Shown one piece after another: positions 1-14,618 of a DNA stretch of 64,000 nt. Under the pieces are notes generated by a model, which made no database searches, was not told the DNA's origin, and worked only from the letters and a program-made list of their open reading frames with translations. The translations under genes and the position numbers were made by a program. This DNA comes from Chaetorhynchus papuensis (lineage: Eukaryota; Chordata; Aves; Passeriformes; Rhipiduridae), in assembly GCA_013396525.1 (NCBI GenBank), contig VWYX01000010.1:2401631-2465630 (forward strand), written 5' to 3'. Numbering within the stretch: position 1 is the first letter of the stretch; each line of letters opens with the position of its first letter.

Positions 1-1830
1 AAAACTTCATTTCTTGCTCTGACTTTGCTCAGCAGTTTCTTATCCATCCATGGAGGCCTCCTGGCCTTTTTGTCCAATTTCCTTCTTGTCAGGATGCATC
101 GCTCCTGATCTTGGAGGATGTGGTCTTTGAATATCAGCATTCCTGGCCCACTCTACCGTCTAGGGCTCTGTCTCATAGGACTCTACCTGTTAGGTCCTTG
201 AAGAGGCCAAAGTTTGGTCTCCTAAAGTCCAGGGCAGAGAGCTTGCAGTGAGCTTGCTGCACGTCCTCCTTACTGCCCTGAGGATCTCGAACTCCACCAT
301 CTCATGGTCACTGCAGCCAGAGCTGCCTTGGAGCACTGTATTCCACCAGCTCCTTCCTGTTGGTGGGTTCACGGTCCAGAATGACAGCTTTCCTTGTTGA
401 CTCCTCAGTCACTTGTGTAAGGAAGTTGTCAATTGACATATTCAAGGAACCTCTGGGATGGCTTGTGCCCTGCCGTATGGTCACTCCAAGAGATATCAGG
501 GTGGTTGAAAATCGCCCATGAGGACCAGGGCTTGAGAGCATGAGATCATTCCAATCTGCCTGTAGGGGGTTTCCTCCACACCATCATCCTGATCGGGTGG
601 CTCACGGTAACATCCCCTGTGTGTGCCTCCCCTTTAATTCTGACCCAAAAGCTTTCACCTATCTCCTAATCATTCCCCAGCCAGAATTTCATACTAGACT
701 ACTATCACACGCTGCCTTTTCTTGGGTGAACTAGTGGCTAATTGCCTTATTTGTGGAGCACGTTGGCTGCTCCAGTTAGCACTGGATGTTCTTCCAGGTG
801 TGTGCCGGGTCTGTTGTCTCATCAACCTGCAGAGCTACAAAGCATTTCTGGGGGAAAATGTCTGGCTTTGAAGGAAGCCCTTTCCTTTTATTTGTTCCTT
901 TCCTCTTCCTTTTGTTGTTTTTGGGTATTGTTTTGAATTTTTTTTCACTACTTCCCAACCCATTGTGTCAATGCACTCCCTCCCTCTCTCCTCTCCATGT
1001 GTACAGGAGAGTGAATTTTTGACCTCACCTCAGCAGGCTGTGGTTCCCCACCACTGGGATTGTAACCCACTGTCCAACTCTCTCTCAGCCTCCCTGAAAT
1101 CTCTCAGTCTTTTGACAGTCTCCTGCAGCATCATCACCTGTTCTTGGAGATAGTCCACCAGGGCACACCTCTTACAGTTCAGTGAAGTTCTCCTTACACT
1201 TGCTTGTACTCCTTGACCTCTCTGCTTCCTCATTCAGTTCTGCCACCAAGCTGAGCAGATCATCCACTTGTTCACCATGCAAACAGGTATCATCTCCACT
1301 GCCCCCTGGCATCTGTGACAAGCTCAGGCACTCACTGCAGCTGGAGACCTGGACAGCTGTGTGTTGATGTGTGAGGTTTGTCTGGGTCACTGTGTTCTTC
1401 TGACAGTGGCTTTTGGCTGAGTGGAAACCACAGTTAGTCCTCTTTTAGTTTGGTGGATGATGACTCACTCCCTAAGTTCTGTGCCCTGCCTTTGTGAACT
1501 GCCTTGCAAACTGCTGTGCCACACCTTCCTGCCATGCCACACCCTGTGTGCCTGCTCTACTCACCTCACTCCTGCTCGCTTGCACTTCTTGGAGTTGTTT
1601 GAATCTCCTGTGGATGCTCCTGACAAAACCCCGTCCATTCCTGATTGGCTTGCAAGAGCTCACAGGTCCTCCAGGGACTTTGGGATGTTGGTTGGGTTTC
1701 CCTGAGCTCAGGAATTCCTCTGTACAGCACAATCCAACATTCACTCCCAGACTTAACCTCAATTACCACTGCTGCTGCTTCTGTTGCCTCACTGACATAA
1801 AGATCTGGATGGTCCTAGGCTATCCACTGG
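1..1830 (-). mobile_element. CR1 LINE, 5' part (ORF1-like and start of endonuclease), decayed
   Basis: On the minus strand, positions 190-372 encode a broken peptide with GSSGCSDHEMVEFEILRAV, the conserved end of the CR1 ORF2 endonuclease. Positions 1-120 continue it with a degraded form of the following arm (Arg-Lys-Leu-rich, then WMDKKLLSKVRA). Higher coordinates are upstream in the element: 1030-1400 encode short coiled-coil-like pieces (CALVDYLQEQVMMLQETVKRL; EQVDDLLSLVAELNEE) like CR1 ORF1. Up to about 1800 the sequence stays GC-richer than the surroundings. Many stops and frameshifts show it is dead. The left end lies outside the window; the right end is estimated from composition only. 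Confidence 0.75.
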
Positions 1831-4800
1831 TTACCTGAATAAAACTAAAAATTACTTCTTCATGGCTAATGAAAACTGCTGAGAAGTGAGAATGGTGCTG
1901 TGCCTTTTATCTGCTTTCCACATGGGTCCCTTGATACTGACTTGGAACAACAAAAAATAAATCAATATATTATGCTGTTTCTTTGTGGAGTGTTGTAGAG
2001 ACCATTATCCAAATTAACATTAATCACTCACTATAAACTTGTATGTATACCTGTAGTTTTACATTTGAAGCATACAATTAGCAAAAACCCCAGCATTTTT
2101 AGGGAATTCTATCAGGGAATTTTCTGCTTAGAGGTCTCCATGTCAGGATGTGATTTTTCTGTGATACCCTGGCAAAACTTTTGAAATGCACTAGTTGTGG
2201 TTTTGAAACCTGTCCTTCACTGCTCTCTTGCCTCAGATGTTACCACATTTCTCAACAGATCATTCAGTTGTAAGTTCAGCTCCCAAAACAGGTCTTTGAG
2301 TGTTATTTAGTGATGGTGTTATGTACAGTCCTCTTCAGCAAAAGGACAGCTGTAGTGTACATTTTTTTCCTGAAGATAAAACAAGGAAAGTTCTGTTTTA
2401 ATGTCCATCAGAAGAGGAGAGAATGATTTGGTTGCACTGTATAACTCAACACAGCACCAGCTAGATCTGTGTCGTTGAACAAAGAATAATAACTACTAAA
2501 ATACTAAATACTAAAATCAGTATTATTGTGGATACACTTTTATTATTATCAACAATTTTTATTTTCTATTTTAACAGTCATCCAAACTCCATGTTACTTT
2601 GACCTTACCAGTCTTTAGATCTACTGTGTTTTCAGTTCTTCAGCTATAACTGCACCACCTAGAACTGATGATTTTCTGAAATTCTTAGTTCCCTAATATT
2701 TTAAGTAACACGTAGGATAGGGGTGGAAAAAATGCAGCTTGGCAAGCTCATGGATTAGACTGAATTGTATGTAAACTTCTAATGAAAAGAATTAGAATTA
2801 AATGCAGAGTTTTCCCAAATAGATTACTGTCCATTTTAACTCTGCTAAATTTTATGCCAAAAATAGGAATTTTGAAAGGCCAATTCATGGGTCAGAAATA
2901 GCTTTTTATTTAACCAGCTAAGGCAGAAAACATAACACACACAAAGAATGAACACAGTGATGACATTCATGTGAGATGTTAGCTTTTCAAGGAAGGAGGA
3001 AGGATGAAACTTGTATAAGAACCTAAAAGAACTTACTATTCAAGAATTAAATGGAATGGTGATAACAGGCAGGCCTGTATTACAGATGAGTTGTTTTTAT
3101 AATCTGACTTAAAAATAGCAAATTTTTTTCTTGTTTTCATTCTGTTTGGATAATTTTTGTTTATCAAAACTCATATTAATGACATTTCAGTGTTGTTTTT
3201 TTGTGGTTCATACTTCCATCATAATATGTACCTTCTATTTTAGAATTAAATATAAATATAAATCTTTGGTTAAGCATCCCCTTCATAATGTTATTTTAAA
3301 AAGACATATCAGTGTTTAATTATTCTAAAGCAAATTAAATAGAAGCAAAAGAGTCAACAGATTGCTTAACAAAGTTATTAGACTATGAAAATGCAGCAAG
3401 ATTCCTTGTCTAACCTTTTCTTTTACAATTCCTCTGTCATAAGATCTGTGAAGTTGCAACAAAGCACATCAGCCAAAACAGAATTGAGTTTGTTGCTAGT
3501 TAAAGATGCTTATACACTCAGTGTTCATTAATTTGAAAAATGTGGTAATAATCATTATAGAAAACACAGGGGATATGCATCACTAAGATTCAGGATGGAG
3601 AAGTATGAAGGAGTACAGAATATATGTGGGGTCATAGGCCAAGAATAGTAATAATATGACAAGAAAAAAACCCAGAAGTTAAAATGATCATTGGGAAGAA
3701 TCCTAAATTAAGCAGATTATTGACCTAGCTGGTGTTTCCCATTGCCAGTTGTTTTTTCGTTATGTATGATCATGAACATTTTCAAATCTGTACATGAAAG
3801 AATATTTTCTTTCCAAATAAAAGTCAGCTATGTTTGATTATATCTACAGAGCATCAGGAGTGTAATTTAACTGAAATTCAATCTTCTGATCTCCAAGGAC
3901 ACTTCTCAAAACAAATAGACAAGATATTGTTGTGATATAATTTTCCTTTTAATAAAAATATTTTGCATCTCACCCTGTTGAAAAGCAATGTTTCTTGACT
4001 GAACAGTATTAACGGCAATGTTTCTGTTAGTTTGTCTAAGACAAGACATGAAGCACAATTAGACTATTGAAGGCAAGTGATGATGATTTTCATTTTCTTG
4101 CTTTGAAGGCCATTGTTCAAAGATAATTGTGTTTTATTTAATCATTCATAGTGAAGACAAATGAAAGAATAAAATGACAGATACATTTTGGGTTTTTTAC
4201 AACTTGATGTTTGATCACTGATGTCCTTATTTTCCTGATTTTTTTTTTCTTTTCTTTCTTGTATTTCTGTAATCTGGAGTACTGTAGCAGTCTAATTTCT
4301 ATGTCTGCATTTGGCAAGTTCACAATAACTTGCAGTTACAGTGTTCATCTCTTGGCCTGCTCTGATTGACAGCCCAGAAATAGCCATTTAAATTGTGTCA
4401 GATTCTCATCTCTCTGTCTGAAAGGTAAAGTTAAACAGTTTTTCTAGCAGTCTGCATTAAGTCTTGAATTTCAACAAATCAGCTGGTTTGGCTGTTGTAC
4501 CAGCCTTTTGTCTCTGCAAAAGTACATCATTTTATCTTTGCACACTAATGGCTTACTGAAAACTGTTGCAGCTGTCGATTTACTTTGGGGCATGTGATAG
4601 CTCAAAGTAATTTATTTACCAAAATAGATCTATTCTCACTGGCCACACTCTTATCATATATTAAGTCATTATTTTGCATTTGCTCCACTGTGGAATGAAT
4701 GAAAATGTTCCATTGTCAAGAACAGCACTCAGGTTTTTTAAAAAGAACTGAACAGTAGATTCAAAATCTCTGTAGAGAATAATACGGTCTCATCAGCTTT

Positions 4801-7800
4801 CATATATTTATCTAATCTTTCAATCAACAAATACTGTATTTGTATTACAATAGCTTTCTATGTGTCCAATCAAAATTGAAGCACCATTGTGCTGGACGCC
4901 CTACAAGTCTATATGGTGATACTGTTCTGGCCACAAAACCTTAACAAGGGAACAGATAGAAGCTGCTAGAGAAAATGCAGCTATTAATCTAGATATTAAA
5001 CACTCACTGCATATAAACATCCAGTTTCATGGCCCAGAAAGCATTATATGACATCGGAATTGAAATCAACTTGTCCTGACCACTGAGTTGCTCACATTGT
5101 TTTGTGCTATTACAAGAACTCCTTGATACAATTCAAAAGTAATTATCTAAATGAAAGTCAATCCCCAGACTGAAAAAATAAATTCATGAGACCCTTTCAA
5201 AGGGTGATTTAAAAGAAGATTTAGGGGTGAGGAGCAGAAAGTTGGTGTCAGCTACAGATGTATTAGGGATGTGCATATTTTGACTCAAAATCACAGAATA
5301 TCCTGAAATATCAAAATGCAAATATAGGGCCTGTTTATGCAGATAAACCACATTCATCAGCTCCAAGGGTAGACAATTTCTGAATCTAGCCGGGCCTCTG
5401 CAGTTTGGTGAAGTATTTATCATTTATTTCCCATATTTAAATCTTTCTTATATATAGTACCAGTAAGTAAATACTGATTATATTGCACCTTTTCTTAATA
5501 TCTATATATATTCACTTCCTTGAAATAAATTAGACTTGGTAAGAAGACCCTGTTTCCTCACTTAAGGTACTTTTTGATGTTGCTTACAAGTGGCTGAAAG
5601 ACTCCGTCATCCCACACCTGCCCTACTTTTGTGCTCATCCTGCTTCTCCCGAACTGCTATTTATTATAACTGTTTTGTAAGAGACCTCTAACATTAATCT
5701 TCCAAGCTGGCACAATGAATTACTTCACTCAGGTGTTTCCTAAATTTTGTTGCTATTTTCTGAACTCTGTTTACCTTTTCAGCACCTTGCAATAAAAAAG
5801 AGATTTGATTTGGTATTCCCCGAGCAATACAGAAAGCAAATATGCTGTGTGATCTGATGATTTTCTGTTTAGCTGAAAAATCCACTACTCCTTTTCTTTT
5901 GATAAGAAAGTCCACTGTAAACTCTTTTTTGACTTTCTTACCATTATTATAACAAGGATGATAATCCATGTGAAGATTCTGGTGTATTTTTTGTAACGTA
6001 GCTTCTCATAGGAAAAATGGAAAAACAAATCTGTCCTGACAGATTTTTTTCAGGTCACCCATGGTTATGGAGGAACCCTGCTGTATTCCTTCTGCATATT
6101 TTCAGAACAGCTGCCATTTTATTTTCTCCTTTTCAGAAGCTAGAGACAGAAAATCTCTTTCACCTACTCAACAAAAAATGCAGACAAGTAATTTAAAATC
6201 CCATATATGAAAATCAATTTGTAAAATCTTTTATGCAAATGTGTTGCAAAGTATATGGTCACCTTGTGGAGAGGTGAACTGTGTTTAAGTATTTTGACTG
6301 TACCAAAATATTTTATTTTCATTGTTACTGACAAAACATTCTAATTTTATAGTAAACTCTACTTTTATAGTAGATTTTTTATATTAACATCCTTTCTCTC
6401 TGTATTGTGCCTATCAGTGTAGCCACTGATTCAGGATTGAATTTGAATGTCTCACAACCTCATAAAACAGCTGATTGTAAAATGTGATAGACAGTTAGCT
6501 TTCATAGCATTTTCAAACTTAAAAATCTTGATCACTATTGTGAGTAGTGATATCAGCTTGACCCATAGTAAGGATAAAATCAGAATGTGCTTAAATTTAA
6601 TCATACAGGGGAATGTAGTGATTCTGATTTAATTCACAAAGTCTGCTAAAGAATCTACAGGGGATGAATAATGCTGATAATTAAAGATGAAGAGAATTTC
6701 TCACTAAAGGTATAATCAGAGAGGTTAAATGTGCTGAGCTAGGCACTGCACAAATTTCTTCAGTTTTGAAATACTTATTATAAAATTGGAAGCATATTAC
6801 CAATTAATTTTTTGTGCATGGGATAATATAGAAAGGGAAGGAAATCTGTAACATTGTCCTGTTTTATTTATTCTTGTGAATCTGTTTGTTTCCTGCTTTC
6901 TTATGCTCAAAATTGCAGGCCATCATTAGATTCTTTTCTAAATTAATGAAAACTTTGGATTATTTTTGTTCTCTTTTCAGAGGGATGAGAAGCACCATCC
7001 TGTGTTCTGTAGAGGGTTTTGCTTAGAAGATATTTTATTACACAGATTTGTATGTATATAGAAAAAAATCCAGTGACACAGCCATCAAAACAGGATCTTC
7101 AGTACAAAATCTGAAGTTCTCACCCTTAAAAACCTTAGAACTCAGTTCAGAGTTTTTCTACCGAAATTCCTTCAAAAGCAAGAATGAGATATTACTGGAG
7201 AATAAAGGCATGTATTAAACTTAACTAAAAGATTGAAGATATTTAAGAAACTTGCATAGTCAGTCTTGGGCAGTTCACCTCCTTCCTCAGCAGAGATGTG
7301 TTTCCTACACCCAGCAGGAAGCAAAACATTGATTCTGTAGCCAGACCACGAGACTTCTTTTGAGCAATAAGCTGTCAGCATAATCAAAGTGAAATTACAT
7401 TACCTTTGACCATGTGGATGTAGGGCTACCTCTGAAATCCATATGCCGGAAAGTTTATGGTAAATCTGGCAGCATGAGTTACTGAAACACATTTTCTAAC
7501 ATCTCTGAGAATGGGTAACTTATTTCCAGATTGGTGGTGGTGGTGTGGTGTCAAATTGAGGGAATTGTCAAGAACAGTAGGGGGTTTTAAATCAGTTGAA
7601 CAGCGTGAGTTCCAGTATCTCAAGAGTTACCAATCATTGAGAAAGAGTCAGGGAGTGCTGAGAAATTCAAGGGTTCTTACTCTCCAATTGCCTTGCTTTT
7701 AGTGGTCAGTGTCTGTATCTTGGTACAAATTGAGGTGCTTCAGCCCTTCTGTCCTTTGATATTTTGAAAGAGAATATTGTTGAGAGATACTGAGTGGTGA

Positions 7801-10800
7801 TTTGAGTGAAAGCCCTGGGCAGAACAGATTTATTCCATGCGTGTGAGTAACAATTACACAAAGAACGTGGAACCATTTCATGTGAACGACCAGCTGGCTC
7901 TGAAAATGAACTGCAGAGCTGCTTGCTAGATTCTGAGAGCATTCCATAGCGCACAAACTGTCTTTTGCTACAAATTCAGATTGTGTTGCAGAATTGTACC
8001 CACTGTTTTTAAACTTATATCAGAGTGTGATTCATTATTGGTCATTTGCTTACTAAAATAGTATTTTCTCATAGGTAATGGACTTTTAAACAGTTCCATA
8101 GAAGTGTGCAGAGCTTCCAAAGATGCTACTTAGTATGAATAAGAAATACAGAAGCAGACATTCTTGTATCAGACCCATGCTGTTGAGAAGCTCAAATTAT
8201 CTTGTATAATCTGAATATTGCTTCCCAAACCCAGCACCGTTCAGTGACTTGTTCCTTACTTGTCTTACAGCAGCAGAACACATGAAGCTGATATGTATTT
8301 AAGTTTGAGTGTCCTGGCTGTGTGCCTCATAAAGAAGCCTCTTCTTTCTAGTATATGTATTCACTACAAAATGTATAATCAGTCCTTCCCGTTTTCTTCA
8401 TTAAAACATAGAAGTGAAATATTGACTCTTTGAAGGCAGCCTCAAGTGTTACGTGTTTCTAGGATAAGATTTTTACTTTGTATGGTTTTTTTTCAAATCT
8501 CTGATGTGGTTTAAGAATAACCTATTTCTCTGTGGAAATGATAAAAAGGGTAAAATGAATTAGCCATTAGCCAAAATTAATTACTAACATTCTAAAAGTA
8601 TTTACTAGGGCCTCTGTAGAGTCCTCTGTAGAGTATTACATGCATTTCTTTATTGTAGTCATGTGTATTTCATGTTCACAAGCTGGAATCCATGCCTAGA
8701 TGTATCCATATATTTCTTTTCTATATATTTTTTTTAATATTTTGCATTTCCCACAAGATTTGATGCTCACTTGAGTGAAAATGAAGTTAAGAAATAATTC
8801 TAGAAATGGTAGGACAGGATTTAAGGAATTTTTTCATTTCTGTGACTCAACAGCATTACAAAGTTGTTCATTAATTATCCCTGAAATAAAATGTGACTGC
8901 TTGGCACTTAGTAGTTTCGTTGGTATACAAGAAGAAATATAAACCATCTCTTGCTCTTAATATTCTAGTATGAACTAGATTTTTTTTTTTTTAAGTGAAT
9001 AAAAAAACCCAGAATAAAATATGGCATTACTCAATCTAGAAAGCATGAAATGACTGTTAATATCTGTGGAGTGATTATTGCATTCACTGCTCAGAAAGAA
9101 ACTGAGGCTTGTTTTTCAGTTTTTAAGTACCACATATGTCTTGATCACATTTAAATTTTGGAGTTTGCATGCAGATGTGATCATTATGCTGTTTTGAGTC
9201 TGAGCACAAGTATCTCACATGCATAGTCATATTGCAGATGTTACATCTCTAGCATTTCATCTTTCAGAATTGCATGCTAAAATTCTTCTGGGAATTTTAC
9301 CCATGGTCTTTCACCCTGTATGCTGTCACTCCCACCAAATTGTGAGTGAACTTACCTGTCCCTTTCCCTATGAAGAGCATCTTACAAAAGGCAGAAAGCA
9401 GTGAGTTACCATGATTGTTTTCTGTACCTACATCTTGCAAAGCACTACACGCTCAAACATCTCTTAAACAATTTCATATGTGGGAGTTTCATCATAAATG
9501 GTCAGCTAAGAATTGGAAAAGTAAATTGTCACACTCAGGAATAGTATTGTTACCACCGAATCTCATTTACTGGTCTTCTAGTACTCAGTGCTGCAAGTAG
9601 AGTGTTTATCTGATGTGATAAAGCAATACCAGATCTGGGGCAGCTGTCATCTTGGAGATAAAGCAATCTGTCCACACCGTAACTTCATGACCTGCAATAA
9701 AATCTTCCTAAATTTTAAATTCCTTTGGTGTTAGCTACAGGCAGTGCATGGACTGACTTCAGACCCTTCTCTAGAGCACTCTGGCATAAGGTGTGTGCCA
9801 GCACTGAGTAGCTGAATGGGAGGCGTACTGCACTGGCGCCGTTTGTACCAGCTCTGCCTTACAGGCACCGTGACTCTAGGCAATAAACCAAAGCCAGGAG
9901 CATCAGCAATTTGATGTGAGTTTAACAACAGGAGGGGAACAAGGAGTTAACTTTGCAGCTAAAATGAAAGGAGTGCTTTAAATTCTTATCTTTGCTTTTG
10001 GGAGATTGACAAGTAGTTACAACTCTCTAGGGAGGTGGTTTTGAACTGAAGACTAAACACTGGCTGAAAGACTTCTCTGCTGAAAGAAAATTGGGAGGGA
10101 AAGAAAAAGGAAAAAAAGGTTTTAAAAGGTACTTGGCTCTAGAGTAAAAATACCAGGAAGACCAAAGCTTAAAACTCAGTAAGTATCTTCTGAGCATTCA
10201 TGTCCATAGTCTTAAAGAAATAAGCATAGCTTGTTACACTGCTCGTAGCGAAAAATATAGAAAGGCAAACCAGAACCTCACTACAATAACATAAATTTAT
10301 GTGCAGATGGAATAACAGAAATCTTTTAAAATACTAAGGATATAGTAAAATGAAATCAATATAAAATGAATGTCTCTGTTCAACACTTCTAATAATACTA
10401 ATAAAGGTGCTATTCAATTTCTAGGTCATTCTGTGGGATATTGTCCTGGTTTTGCCTGCAATACATGTGCTAAATACGAATTCTAGGTTTTATAGCATCT
10501 ATTCTTTTTCTTGCTTCTCCTGTTAATTAGTATTATATACACACCAAGAGAATAGAAAACATACGTGTTTTATTGTAATAATTATTAAACAAACATCTCA
10601 TACTGACTGAGAATGTAGTTGTTTCCTTACTTCCCTACAACCTCCAGCTGTGAGCTTTCAGTCTTATAACCTCTAAATAGTAGGCCTTTCAACATGTAGC
10701 TACTACAACAAGTGGTAGTGGTAATTGGTAATTCTACCATTTAGCTAATACTCAGTACTTTGGTACAGTGCTAAAAGCTCTGTGCTTTTTGCCTCAGCAT

Positions 10801-13800
10801 GCTATGGCGATCTAAAACATAGTTATTAGCTATGAGTGGTGATAAAATCCTGGGGGACTTTTAATCAATTGCTGCATGTGTGTGTGTTAGTTCACCTGCA
10901 TTGCCAAAATAGCAATTTGGACATGACTTTTTGCTCTTTTATCTTGGTTTTCTAGTAACTAATTTTCAGTGTTGCTTGCATAAAAAGACTGCCTGTTCAC
11001 ACCCTAAGAAGTTTGATGGCTAATGATAAGAGTAAATGCTACGTGGCTTCCTTTTTCTTTCCATGATATAAGAAAATAATCATTTATTTCTCTGCAATGC
11101 TGTGTTTGCTTAGCATAAGATCTATTCCTAATATCATGGTAAAATGAAGTATTCTTAATGATGCATATCTAAATTTTTATTTTACTCAGCATAAAAATCT
11201 AAACAGTACTTTATGAATCTCAGGCAGATGACAAGTGATACGCATGCAAGTTGACTTCACTTACAGAGAAAGAGAATGTAATATTTGTCGTGTGTGGGGA
11301 AATTTGTAAATGATCTTGTTTGCTTTGGAGTAGGAAGAAAACATGAGATGAAATAACTTATGAAATAAAATGGCAATGAATTTAGAAAATGTGACAGTTG
11401 TTTTGGCAACATGCTTAAGTATGTAAATAGTTCCATTACAGTCAGTTTCCTCAGTGAGACTACTCAGTATCTCTAAGTTAGACAAATTACTCAATGAAAA
11501 ACTTTTAAAGCCATTGGAAGACAATTGAGAAATAATATCCTGCATATGATTATTTTGAACAATATACCTAGATTTAAGAAATATGGAGGGTTTTTCCATA
11601 ATTTTTACTATTGTGTGATGTTACAGAATGTTGAAAATGGATTTCGAAAAATCTTTTTCAATGTGCAGTGGTTTGAATATTACTAGATACTGTAGAAAAT
11701 AAGAAATTAATTATGAAATTTTTAAAAATCTACTCCAATTTTATGGAGTTATAAAGATCAAACTGTACCCATTTTTTGCTATAATGGATAAGTCTGCTCT
11801 CTGAAACACTTTGCAAAATCATGTTACATAAGTAACACCTATTTTTTTTTTTTTTACCTTAATTGGTAAGAACTTTTACCCCATAATGCAAAAGATAGGA
11901 AAGAGTAAGATCTCAGAAGCCTTCTATGCTAATCCAAGATACTCAGAAGAAATCACATAATTTATGCTCTTACACATTGGCCTTGCATATGTTGTGCATC
12001 AGTTAATCAATTTAGCATTACTACAAGCTTCCCTGATACATAACACATACACACTTTTTCCTGACACTGAATCATTAGAAAAATAGTGCCGAAAATTGCA
12101 GGCAGTGTATCCTAATTTTTAAACCCTTGATAGTTTCTGTTGTCCTACATTAAGTTTGAAACAGGAAGCAATAACTTACACCTGATAGCTGATTGCATTT
12201 TTGGTTTTCATGAGAAATAAGATATTTTCTAAGGAATTTTTATCACCTTTCCTGGGATAAAATACTTAGTGTCCAAATTTAAGCACAAAATAAGAGTGCT
12301 ATGTGTGGTTGTCATTAAGTTTTTGAGAGTATTTTTTTAGATCTTGATCTGTGAGAAAGGTGTTTCTGTTAAGCTTCTTTAAAACTGATAGAAATATTTA
12401 AGTATGTTTGTTGTCAGTCTTTGAAGGCTTCAGCAGGACATTATCTTACAAGAACATTGTTCTGTTTCTCTTTTGGATAATGAAGTCAGTAATAGAAGCT
12501 CACACAGTCTCACTTCCTGTCTGAGCTGCTAAGCATGATCAGCAACACCAATGGAGATTTGTGAGGTACTTGCTGATAGTTTCCAAGATCTTTCAGACAT
12601 TTTCATGCAGAGGGAGATTTTCAGTGTGTTCATGCAAGAAGTTTGTCATGTTTCTGCAGCTGTCATCTCCATGATGCCACCTTTCCTGCAAAGCCAGCTG
12701 CTAAATGACAAAGAGAATTAGAAACTTTTGGCCTAACTGATAATAGGGAAAGATTTTTTCTCTTGCTTTGTAGAAGCATAGACATTTTAGGACCAAAATT
12801 CAAGAGATTGTTTTTTCTCAAAGCTCTTGCTGGTGGTCTTTGAAGTTGTTACTGGGTTTTTAAAGGACAGTAAGGTTTTAAGGTGGGGCTTTGGAGATAA
12901 CAGTGTTTATGGACATATACCTGCAATAGGTCACAGAGGATTAACTGTGTCATATTAAAGGTTAAAAATCAGAAAGGATCAGCATCGGAATGCATCAAAA
13001 TAAATAGCTTAGACAAAACTTTTCCAGAAGCACACTACTTCAAGCAAGAACACACACACAAAAAGCTATCTATATATTAGCAAGATATTTTCCTCATATG
13101 CCAGAGGAGCTGGAAGTAACAGAAAAGGCAAAACCAACTAACCCTTCTTTTTAGAATCCATCTTACATTTCATTTAACAGAATAGCTTGTTGTATCACTT
13201 ACTCAAAGTAGAGTGCCATAATAAAATAAAAGCAGAGAGTTATTTAGCATGCACAGAATGATTTTTAAGTTTTCTTCAGGTACAAAAAAATATTGGAATA
13301 CTGAAATACTTTTATGTGGTCTGAGATTTATTGCTATGTATTTGTTTAGTGGTAGAAATTACTTCTCAATTACTGTAACATCTGACCTGTTCCCAATTGC
13401 TTCTAAAGGGTACACATAATAATCTTCATACCTACCTCTCCAGCCTACAGAAAAACAGTTCAATCTCTTTTCTCTGAAAGAAATGAGTTTTGTATTGTTG
13501 TAAAATGGATGACAGATGTTACTGCTAATAAACTCAATGAGAAGCAGTTCCATTGCTGAAATCATATATAACCCTGACCCTCTCAGTCAATTGCTTGCAT
13601 TGCTTCTGTAGCGGAGGGCCTTTCACTAAGTTTTAATTAACCACTGGACAGATTCACATCTCCTGTTACCAAGCGTTCTGTTTTCTTCTTTTGTACCTTC
13701 TTCATGCAAATTACCATGTGTTGAGTCTGTTGACAGAGTTGGTGTGGAGGTTTTTTGTGGTTACACTGATTTTGATGTGCTTGACATATACAATGCTGTG

Positions 13801-14393
13801 CTGAGCTTGCTCGGTCGCACTGTGTCTGCTCAGAGGCAGGAAGTGGCTCTCCGCAGCTGTTTGACTTCATTAACTATTCTTCACAAAACAGTTTGTGATG
13901 AATTTGCAAAGAACTGACATAACATGAAACTTTCTTCTGTTCTTTCTATGTTGCACTTCCTCCACCCACCCCCGCCCCACCTGACATGATGACTCTCAGC
14001 CGTTCTGGCAGTCACACTGGACTATTCAAACATCATCCCAGCCTTCATTTAGGTCCATGACTTCCAGCTACACAGAACAGCTGCTTTTTTATGTCCATGT
14101 TAGTGAAATATTCCACTGGAGCTGAAACAACACCGGTTTTTGTTAACTAATTATCATTTTCACTTGCAGAAATGTCTTCTACAGAAAATGAAAACAAACC
14201 AAAACAAAATTAACAAGAAACAACCAAGGCTCATAATTTAAAAAGATCAGTAATGATTGATGATCTTTGATCAGATGTATAGAAGTTGGTGAGAAAATTA
14301 TCTTAAACAGAAACTGTGAAAACAAAAAGCTTGCCTATACTATACATAAAATCTAACAGGGAGTTTAATGTTTACTATGCAGATGTTTAAAAA
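1831..14393 (+). other. PTPRD intron (Ig1-Ig2), first unique stretch
   Basis: AT-rich intronic DNA with no exon-like reading. It holds the possible relic at 4880-4975, a 12-base tandem duplication (CCTCTGTAGAGT, 8611-8634), short T or A runs, and a CCCC-rich patch at 13961-13982. Open frames here are short and uncoupled to any splice signal in a PTPRD-compatible order. Nothing else can be supported. Confidence 0.8.
4880..4975 (+). repeat. Possible ancient LINE relic
   Basis: GCACCATTGTGCTGGACGCC, CTACAAGTCTATATGGTGA and a later GGCCACAAAACCTTAAC resemble the old reptile/avian repeat pattern (attgtgctaggcgctgtacaa ... tccctgcc ... agctta). Similarity is visible over only about 90 bases, so it may be chance. 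Confidence 0.35.
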
Positions 14394-14618
14394 NNNNNNN
14401 NNNNNNNNNNNNNNNNNNNNNNNNNNNNNNNNNNNNNNNNNNNNNNNNNNNNNNNNNNNNNNNNNNNNNNNNNNNNNNNNNNNNNNNNNNNNNNNNNNNN
14501 NNNNNNNNNNNNNNNNNNNNNNNNNNNNNNNNNNNNNNNNNNNNNNNNNNNNNNNNNNNNNNNNNNNNNNNNNNNNNNNNNNNNNNNNNNNNNNNNNNNN
14601 NNNNNNNNNNNNNNNNNN
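14394..14618. other. Assembly gap (225 N)
   Basis: A run of 225 N within the large Ig1-Ig2 intron. Flanks are AT-rich unique sequence (AAAA on the left). Reading frames that cross it are artefacts. Confidence 0.99.

Noticed and set aside
1472..1838. Frames of about 95-115 codons on both strands near the left end
   Set aside because: They are shadows in the CR1-like segment, not host genes.
9720..9930. GC-richer patch with CCAGCTCTGCC resembling MIR or a tRNA-derived SINE
   Set aside because: No A-box/B-box pair and no flanking MIR core in order; the resemblance is a single short motif.
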